A stretch of 64,000 nucleotides of DNA, from the NCBI GenBank assembly GCA_964630925.1, contig CAZVZK010000024.1, positions 20,705-84,704 of the forward strand, written 5' to 3'. Below the pieces are notes generated by a model, which was given only the letters and a program-made list of their open reading frames with translations, did not search any database and was not told the origin of the DNA. The DNA comes from RGDT01 sp964630925 (GTDB lineage: Bacteria; Planctomycetota; Planctomycetia; Gemmatales; Gemmataceae). How positions within the stretch are numbered: position 1 is the stretch's first letter; the number at the start of each line of letters is the position of its first letter. A program made the translations under genes and the position numbers. This document shows, piece by piece, positions 58,797-64,000 of this stretch.

Positions 58797-59780
58797 ATGA
58801 CCAGCGAAGAGATGCGGGAACGCTTGTTCGACCTCTACGCGGCCAACCTGAGCCTATGCATGCCGGAGATGAGGGACACCTTCCTGTGCCCTTTCTGCCT
58901 GGCCCAGTTCACGAAGGACGCGGTGCGGGGCAAGGACCCCAAGGTCATCCTCGCACACTGCGTCCCCGATTCGCTCCGTGGGAAGATGACGACGCTGGCG
59001 TGCGCCGCGTGCGACAACAACGCCGGCCGCGACATCGACATCCATCTCATCAACCGGCTCAGGACTACCAGCTTCTTCGGCGGCCATAGCCCGGCCAGCC
59101 GCAGGGTCTGGTTTCATACCGACGGCCAGCGGGCGAGAGCGGACTACCGGATCATGAGGGGGCCGGAGGGAGACATCCACCACGAGTTCAGGCTGGACGA
59201 GGCCAGTTCCCCGCCGGGGCAGCCGGAGGCAATGCGCCAGGCTATGGAAAGTGGTGAAGCCTTCAGGCACCCGATGCGGGTGACCCAGCGGGGGCAGATG
59301 TCCTTCAGCATGGATCTCTCTCGGGTCGCCCTGCTGCGTGCCGGCTACTTGCTCGCCTTCCGCAGTCTCGGCTACAGCTACATCCTGCACCCCAACCTCA
59401 ACCGCCTGCGCGCCCAGTTCCAGGAGCCGCAAGAAGCTGTCATCCCTGGGCGTCCGGTGGTGCAGGTGGGCCCGGCGATGTTCAGCGAGAATGCCGTCTG
59501 CCTCATCACCTCGCCGAGGCCGTCGCTGGCCTTCCTCGCGGTTCTGAGGTGCCGGGCCGACGAAGTCGTGAGCGTCTTCGGCGTGATCCTGCCAGGCCTG
59601 GGGCGTGGGGATGAGTCGGTCTACGAGGCGTTCGCGGCCGACCAGGAGCGGAATGATTCGGCCACCATGACGTTCAAGAACCTGTCCGAGCTGTTGGTGC
59701 CGCTGGACGACCCACAGGCCGTGTCGCTGCCCTACGCCCTCTGGGGCCAGTGCGTGGCGGGGCAAGCGGAGGCGGGCTGA
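58797..59780 (+). CDS. HNH-like zinc protein
   Basis: A 327-residue product from ATG 58797 with GAGGAG at 58791-58796. Residues 31-85 carry CPFCLAQF, ILAHCVPDSLRGKMTTLACAACDNNAGRDIDIHLINRL: two zinc CxxC pairs, AHCVP and a final N-x-x-x-G, like the HNH-like protein at 52151. The rest includes FFGGHSPASRRVWFHTDG and a long hydrophobic core. Function unknown; nuclease activity is plausible. Confidence 0.65.
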   Translation: MTSEEMRERLFDLYAANLSLCMPEMRDTFLCPFCLAQFTKDAVRGKDPKVILAHCVPDSLRGKMTTLACAACDNNAGRDIDIHLINRLRTTSFFGGHSPASRRVWFHTDGQRARADYRIMRGPEGDIHHEFRLDEASSPPGQPEAMRQAMESGEAFRHPMRVTQRGQMSFSMDLSRVALLRAGYLLAFRSLGYSYILHPNLNRLRAQFQEPQEAVIPGRPVVQVGPAMFSENAVCLITSPRPSLAFLAVLRCRADEVVSVFGVILPGLGRGDESVYEAFAADQERNDSATMTFKNLSELLVPLDDPQAVSLPYALWGQCVAGQAEAG

Positions 59781-59817
59781 CGCATTGCGGTCCCATGCCC
59801 GCCGCCAGCGCGTGCCG

Positions 59818-60111
59818 TCATTCGTCGGCAGTCGGGGCGGCCCCCGTGGCTGTCAGCGCGGCCGCCGCCTTGAGCAACCGCCCCAGCGCGCCGGACTCCA
59901 GGGCCTCCGTCGGGATGCCCCGGCAGGCGTTCCAGCAGGCCGCGAGGCGGCGGGCGTTCGCCGCCGTCTCCGCCTCGTCGCCCTCGACCTCGCCCCCGCC
60001 AGCGGGGCGTTCGATCACCGACACCTCGGCGATCTGGTGCCTGCCGCACTGGAGCCAGTGGCTGCCGAGATGCTCCTCGTGCCGGATCTTGCCCGCCGTG
60101 TGTTCGGCCAT
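59818..60111 (-). CDS. Phage/plasmid-type small protein
   Basis: A 97-residue product from ATG 60111. GDEAETAANARRLAACWNACRGIPTEALESG is a segment often seen in small phage and plasmid proteins. Two Cys and several His upstream (CGRHQIAEVSV) could bind zinc. It begins a minus-strand run of small genes to the window end. No function known. Confidence 0.6.
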   Translation of the reverse strand: MAEHTAGKIRHEEHLGSHWLQCGRHQIAEVSVIERPAGGGEVEGDEAETAANARRLAACWNACRGIPTEALESGALGRLLKAAAALTATGAAPTADE

Positions 60112-60198
60112 CGTCCAGTCCTCCCCGCCCACGAGTCCACCCACCAGCGTATGATCCGGGCGTCGCCGTCGCACAAGATGACGCCGCCCCCGCCCCGT

Positions 60199-60471
60199 TC
60201 ATCCGGCGTCCCCCTCCGGGCGGGGGCGGCTCCCGAAGGTGCCGATCACGAGGACCCCGGCGTCCCGAAGGGAGAGCAGCTCGGCCGTCGTGACGACCTC
60301 GTACCGTAGCCGCCGCGAGTCGCGGCCCCACGCCGCCGCCGTCGCCTCCGCCTCGGCCTCCGTGTGGAACTGGAAGCCGGGGGCGAACACCGTTGGCCCG
60401 CCCGGCATCGTCTCCACCAGGGCGTGCGTCAGCGGCCGCCCGCCCCGTGTCTTCTTGATCCGCCTGTCCAT
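60199..60471 (-). CDS. Small protein of unknown function
   Basis: A 90-residue product (FQFHTEAEAEATAAAWGRDSRRLRYEVVTTAELLSLRDAGVLVIGTFG). Strand-helix pattern, no motif that I recognise. Co-directional with the gene at 59818-60111. The 270 bases upstream (60472-60740) show no certain gene; a plus-strand stretch at 60640-60740 reads like a short coding remnant (GCYVFPEDAIVRDDAVKEVL). Confidence 0.5.
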   Translation of the reverse strand: MDRRIKKTRGGRPLTHALVETMPGGPTVFAPGFQFHTEAEAEATAAAWGRDSRRLRYEVVTTAELLSLRDAGVLVIGTFGSRPRPEGDAG

Positions 60472-60740
60472 CGCCCGCCCCTCCCCTCGTGCCCCCTGAC
60501 GAATACCCTGTCCCGCTTCTCCGTCCTCTTCGCCACCTCCGCGTCCGCCCCCAATCCTCGGCCCTCGGTCTGCTCGCCGTGTCCGCCGCAGGGCGTCACG
60601 CGCCCTTCGGGTAGGGCGACCCCGGCCCGCAGAGGCGGCGGACGCCGGCTTCCAGCATCGGCTGCTACGTCTTCCCGGAGGACGCCATCGTCCGCGACGA
60701 CGCCGTCAAGGAGGTGCTGGAGCTGTTCGGCGGCTCGGCG

Positions 60741-61091
60741 CTACGCCGCCAGCACGCCGGCGGCGATGTCCAAGAGCGAGATGATCTCCTGGCCGGCCAG
60801 GGCGGCGTAGCGCCAGGACGCGGGCGGCATGGCCATCGGCGTCTCCCTGTACCGCTCCGCTAGGTGGAGCAGCGTGTCGTAGGCCAAGCGGATGTCGCCG
60901 GCCTCCAGGGGCCGGCGCACCTGCTCGTCGAGGGCCACGCGCAGCTCCCGCTCGCCCACGGGGCGCGAGGTCAGGAGCGCGACGGCCTCCTCCCAGCCCG
61001 TGAGGGCCGCCTGCACGCGGGCCATGATCTCGCCCCAGGCCGCCTGCATGCGCATGACCTTGTCGCGGTTGCTCCTCGTCGGCATCATCAT
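60741..61091 (-). CDS. Small helical protein of unknown function
   Basis: A 116-residue product; three consecutive ATGs at 61091, 61088 and 61085, the first 7 nt after GGGGGAGG. Long helices (QAAWGEIMARVQAALTGWEEAV; LEAGDIRLAYDTLLHLAERYRE; ALAGQEIISLLDIAAGVLAA). No family recognised. Typical of plasmid accessory genes. Confidence 0.6.
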   Translation of the reverse strand: MMMPTRSNRDKVMRMQAAWGEIMARVQAALTGWEEAVALLTSRPVGERELRVALDEQVRRPLEAGDIRLAYDTLLHLAERYRETPMAMPPASWRYAALAGQEIISLLDIAAGVLAA

Positions 61092-61226
61092 CTCGCCGCC
61101 TCCCCCGGCCCGCACGGGGCCGCCTCGCGTTCGCTCGGGCACGCGGGCACACGCTCGCGTTGCCATCCCGGACGCCGCACCGGCTGGCGTCCGGCTCCAG
61201 AAATCGTGCCGGGCGGCCGTGCCCGC

Positions 61227-61463
61227 TCAGCGGCCGGGCTCGCCGCCGGAGGGCCGTCGCCGGCGGGCCAACAGGGCCCGGTCCAGCGTCGCCAGGATGC
61301 GGCGCTGGTCGTCTTCCTGCATCAGGATCTCCAGCGCCACCATCATGTCCACAGGGCCATCGCCCAGCCTGTCGAAGACGCTCTGCCGCGTCTCTCCGCC
61401 CGCCCGTGGCGTCTGACCGACGCCGTCGTCGTTGTTGCCGTCGCCCTGCTCACTCGCCGCCAT
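61227..61463 (-). CDS. Small acidic protein of unknown function
   Basis: A 78-residue product overlapping the end of the previous gene by 14 nt. VDMMVALEILMQEDDQRRILATLDRALLARRRR is helical with a basic tail, after an Asp/Gly-rich start. Probably translated with the upstream gene. Confidence 0.5.
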   Translation of the reverse strand: MAASEQGDGNNDDGVGQTPRAGGETRQSVFDRLGDGPVDMMVALEILMQEDDQRRILATLDRALLARRRRPSGGEPGR

Positions 61464-61824
61464 CGCCGTCCCCTTTCTGATCAGCCCCTGACGCGCCCCG
61501 CCCGAGCCGCCCCGCCTCGGCGAGGGCCTCCGCCAGGACCCCGAGGGGTATCCCGAAGCGGGCGGCCACGCCGGCCAGCCCCTCTGCGCGACCGCCCTGG
61601 CCGGGTGCCGGGCAGATGGAGAGGTGAGCCAGGGCCGCCTCCGTGATGCCCAGCCGCTCGGCCTGCTCCCCCGCCGTCTCGCCCGAGGCGGCCCTCAGCA
61701 GCGCGAGGGCGTGGCCGAGGTAGCGGGGGCTGCTCGCGCCCAGCCGGAGGAGGGAGGCGGCCAGGGCCGGGTCGGCCGGAGGGCCGGGCCGCTTGTCGTG
61801 GTCTCGCCGTCGCGGCAGCGTCAT
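61450..61824 (-). CDS. Possible XRE-like small DNA-binding protein
   Basis: A 124-residue product. LGHALALLRAASGETAGEQAERLGITEAALAHLSIC and GLAGVAARFGIPLGVLAEAL fit two helical parts, the first like a helix-turn-helix (GETAGEQAERLGITEAALAHL). Weak evidence. Overlaps the following gene start by 14 nt, suggesting coupled translation. Confidence 0.5.
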   Translation of the reverse strand: MTLPRRRDHDKRPGPPADPALAASLLRLGASSPRYLGHALALLRAASGETAGEQAERLGITEAALAHLSICPAPGQGGRAEGLAGVAARFGIPLGVLAEALAEAGRLGRGASGADQKGDGDGGE

Positions 61825-61855
61825 CGTCGCCTCCCCTCATCGCGGCGCTCCCGTT

Positions 61856-62209
61856 TCAGCGGCAGCCGGCCGCCCGGTACACCGCGTCCTCGGCGGCCGC
61901 CCGCCTCTCCTCCCGCCGGCGGTGGCCCGCCTCGGCCAGCTCGCCCCACAGGGCCTTCAGGTCGGCGTCCGGGGGGCCGTCGAAGAGGGGGACGAGCGTC
62001 CCGGCCCGCAGGACGTACACCCGCAGGCGGGCCTCCCAGCCGTCCACCCGGCGGATGAACCTGATCTCGTCGCCGAGGGGCAGGAAGACGGCGGTGATGC
62101 GTTCGCCGGCCCCCTCGTCCCCCTTCTCGATGTCCCCGTAGTTCTCCAGCGAGAACAGCGCGGGCATCACCTCCCGGCTCGTCCTCTTCTCGGCCTTCGC
62201 CTTGCTCAT
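61856..62209 (-). CDS. Plasmid-type protein of unknown function
   Basis: A 117-residue product (SREVMPALFSLENYGDIEKGDEGAGERITAVFLPLGDEIRFI, RVYVLRAGTLVPLFDG). Mixed strand pattern, basic C-terminus. No family recognised. Same strand and close spacing as neighbours. Confidence 0.55.
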   Translation of the reverse strand: MSKAKAEKRTSREVMPALFSLENYGDIEKGDEGAGERITAVFLPLGDEIRFIRRVDGWEARLRVYVLRAGTLVPLFDGPPDADLKALWGELAEAGHRRREERRAAAEDAVYRAAGCR

Positions 62210-62269
62210 GGCCTGTCCCTCCGGGCCTCGGTCCCTCTGGATCTCCGCCGCCTTCGTCGCCGGGGCCGC

Positions 62270-62779
62270 TCACCCTGCCGACGCCGACGCCGCGCCCTCG
62301 CCGCCGTGCCCCCCGCCCGCGCCCGCGCCGTTGACGCCGGCCCCGTTGACGCCGGGCCGGCAGGCCACCGCGACGAACCGCTTGCCGTCGCGCCGGTGCG
62401 TGGCCCCGTGGCCGCCGGCCCCGCCCCCCGCGTCCACGGCGGCCAGCGCGGCGGAGGCCGCCGGCTGGGGCACGCCGGCCCGCTCCAGCACCGCCAGTTC
62501 CTGTGCCGCCAGGGCGGCGACCTGGGCCTCCAGGAGCGCACGCACGGGGCCGGCGGGGGCCTTGTCGAGGCGGGCCAGCAGGGCGGCCTTCGCGCTGCCG
62601 ACGCTCTCCAGCACCGCCCCGAAGGCGGCCATGCGGCCCTGCACCTGCGCGACGCGCGAGGCCAGCTCCAGCCTCTCCGCGCCCGCCTCCACGGAGGACA
62701 TGATCGCCCCCGTCACGGCCGAGATCAGCTTGTCGGCCCTCGCCACGAGGGCATCCATCTCGTTGGTGTTGCTGCTCAT
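62270..62779 (-). CDS. Ala-rich helical protein of unknown function
   Basis: A 169-residue product from ATG 62779 (a GTG at 62785 is also possible after GAGGTG). Long helices rich in Ala (MDALVARADKLISAVTGAIMSSVEAG; LELASRVAQVQGRMAAFGAVLESVG) followed by a Gly-rich tail with PGVNGAGVNGAGAGG. It resembles coiled-coil structural proteins of plasmid or phage type. No function known. Confidence 0.55.
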   Translation of the reverse strand: MSSNTNEMDALVARADKLISAVTGAIMSSVEAGAERLELASRVAQVQGRMAAFGAVLESVGSAKAALLARLDKAPAGPVRALLEAQVAALAAQELAVLERAGVPQPAASAALAAVDAGGGAGGHGATHRRDGKRFVAVACRPGVNGAGVNGAGAGGGHGGEGAASASAG

Positions 62780-62841
62780 GTTCACGTTTCACCTCGGGCG
62801 GGCTGTTGATGGGTCGTGTAGGGCGGTTGGGCGGGCCGGCG

Positions 62842-63288
62842 TCAGCCGCCCCGCCGGCGGAGGCTGGCGATGGCGGCCTCGATGTCCTCGGCCGTGATCG
62901 GCTCGGGCTGCGCCTCGCCGGCGCAACGGCGGCAGCGGCACGCGAGCCGGGCGACGTGGGCCTGGTGGCCACATGCGGGGCAGAGCGGAACGTCGGAGGC
63001 GACCCCCGCGTGGCACCAGGAGCATGCGCCGGCCGATTCGGGCACGTCGGGGGCGAAGTTGAAGTACAGCCTGGGGTCGTGCTGGAATTCCAGGGAGCCC
63101 ACGACGCCGTCGGCCCGCCGCCGCACGACGACGAAGGGCGCGGCGAAGCCGATCACCTCGTAGTCGCGCCGCAGCCCGTCGGTGTCCCAGACATCGCCGT
63201 GGGCGGCCCGGAGGGCGTCGGCGTCCTTCGGGGCCGCGTTGATCTCGGCCAGCCGGGCGCGGCGGGCCCGCTCGTACTCTTCGCTCAT
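62842..63288 (-). CDS. Zinc-ribbon protein of plasmid/phage type
   Basis: A 148-residue product from ATG 63288 (GGAGG 7 nt before). A beta part (YEVIGFAAPFVVVRRRADGV, LEFQHDPRLYFNF) is followed by CSWC, CPAC and a CRCRRC cluster, enough for one or two zinc ribbons. Such genes occur in plasmid and phage regions of planctomycetes. Function unknown. Confidence 0.6.
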   Translation of the reverse strand: MSEEYERARRARLAEINAAPKDADALRAAHGDVWDTDGLRRDYEVIGFAAPFVVVRRRADGVVGSLEFQHDPRLYFNFAPDVPESAGACSWCHAGVASDVPLCPACGHQAHVARLACRCRRCAGEAQPEPITAEDIEAAIASLRRRGG

Positions 63289-63356
63289 CGTGGGTCCTCC
63301 AGAAGTGGCGGGGGAGGGGCGGCCGTCCGTGGCCGCCTCCCGCCAGTGCCCGCCCC

Positions 63357-64000
63357 TCACCGCACAAGCGCGGCGAACTGGGCATCGGCCATCTCCAGGA
63401 GCCGCCCGCCGGCCTCCTCCAGCGCGCTGGCCTCCGCCGGCCGGCCCAGCCGGTCAGCGTCGTGGGCGGCGAAGGTGACGGCCTGCACAAGGCCGTAGCG
63501 GCTGGTGTCGCCGAAGCCCAGGAGCCGCGCCAGGATCGCCGCCTTGCGGTCCTCCGTGATGCCGTACTCCCGCACCACGTTGTCCACGGCGGCCTCGGGG
63601 GCGGGGACGACCTGCGTGGTGGCCCGGTTCATCCGCTCGATGTAGGCGGCGAACGCCTCCGGGTTGAAGGCCGTGCGGATGGCGTCGCGCACTTTGGCCC
63701 AGGTGAGCTGCGACTCCAGGGCCTGCGTGCCCTCCGACAGCACCAAGCCCTCCTCCTCGCGCCGCCGGCCCAGGTGGATCTGGCTCACGTTTGAGCCCCA
63801 CACGAGGTAATTCGCGCAGATCCTCGTGAGGATGCACGGCCGCACGCGCAGGCCGCCGTCGCCCGTCTCGCTGTTGCTGATGCGGATGCCCGCGTTCTGG
63901 GCGTCGCCGTCCCGGCCCTTCCACCGGCTCATCCAGCCGTCGCCGGGGTCGAAGGGGCGGTCCAGGCGCACCTGGCCGGCGATGTGCGGCGCGAAGGCGA
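63357..64000 (-). CDS. DUF932 protein (phage/plasmid-like), 5' end outside the window
   Basis: The minus-strand frame is open to the window edge; the visible part is at least 213 residues. AFAPHIAGQVRLDRPFDPGDGW and NAGIRISNSETGDGGLRVRPCILTRICANYLVWG match the DUF932 (phage/plasmid-like TIGR03299) family, with later LTWAKVRDAIRTAFNPEAFAAYIERMN and YGITEDRKAAILARLLGF. DUF932 proteins are encoded on plasmids and prophages; their role is unclear. It supports the mobile nature of this end of the window. Confidence 0.8.
   Translation of the reverse strand, partial: AFAPHIAGQVRLDRPFDPGDGWMSRWKGRDGDAQNAGIRISNSETGDGGLRVRPCILTRICANYLVWGSNVSQIHLGRRREEEGLVLSEGTQALESQLTWAKVRDAIRTAFNPEAFAAYIERMNRATTQVVPAPEAAVDNVVREYGITEDRKAAILARLLGFGDTSRYGLVQAVTFAAHDADRLGRPAEASALEEAGGRLLEMADAQFAALVR

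Overview
The window is one uniformly GC-rich stretch that looks planctomycete, most like the Gemmataceae. The clues are a DUF1559 pseudopilin-type gene, many Cys-, His- and Met-rich exported proteins, CsrA-type sequence, a DUF932 protein and abundant Ala/Gly-rich lipoproteins. No ribosomal, tRNA or central-metabolism gene was seen, so the window reads as accessory DNA (a megaplasmid or genomic island). That is an inference from gene content only.

Region 1 (about 1-42.5 kb) is a very dense copper/heavy-metal handling island. It holds two HME-RND pumps: a CusA with the three-methionine copper/silver site, and a divergent CzcA/CusA relative. There are two periplasmic adaptors, one a double-length fusion, and three TolC/CusC-type outer-membrane proteins. 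Other metal genes are a CopA-type P1B ATPase with YHS and metal-binding N-domains, a Tat-exported multicopper oxidase, two four-helix Cys-ladder copper-storage proteins (one cytosolic, one exported), HMA proteins, a ZraP/CpxP-like Met-rich chaperone, and several small CC-rich exported proteins. A membrane electron-transfer operon encodes a flavin/2Fe-2S reductase, a cytochrome b-like protein and a seven-haem cytochrome c. Two MerR-family regulators are present, and at least five promoters with the 19-20 bp spacer typical of MerR-controlled genes lie in front of metal genes, in two operator classes. The main minus-strand array runs from 41.6 kb down to 25 kb. It includes two methyltransferase-like genes coupled to the RND pump, separated by an eroded YHS/CopA remnant, which indicates a tandem duplication.

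Region 2 (about 43-50 kb) holds unrecognised or weakly recognised genes: two candidate PD-(D/E)XK nuclease-like proteins, an XRE regulator, a HEAT-repeat protein and an OB-fold membrane protein.

Region 3 (about 50.9-59.8 kb) is the most intriguing part and resembles a conflict/defence island. It starts with two overlapping genes sharing an Asn-rich motif at the C-terminus of one product and the N-terminus of the next, as in amyloid-signalling pairs. Next come an HNH-like protein, a DUF5677-like protein, two HEPN-like proteins, and a two-gene operon of a caspase/CHAT-like protease (His80/Cys121) and a trypsin-like protease (His61/Asp112/Ser223). A divergent ADP-ribosyltransferase-like gene follows, then a CsrA domain fused to a HigB/RelE-like toxin domain with its XRE antitoxin, preceded by a leader carrying CsrA-type ACAGGA sites, and finally a second HNH-like protein.

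Region 4 (59.8-64 kb) is a minus-strand array of small plasmid/phage-type genes ending in a DUF932 gene cut by the window edge.
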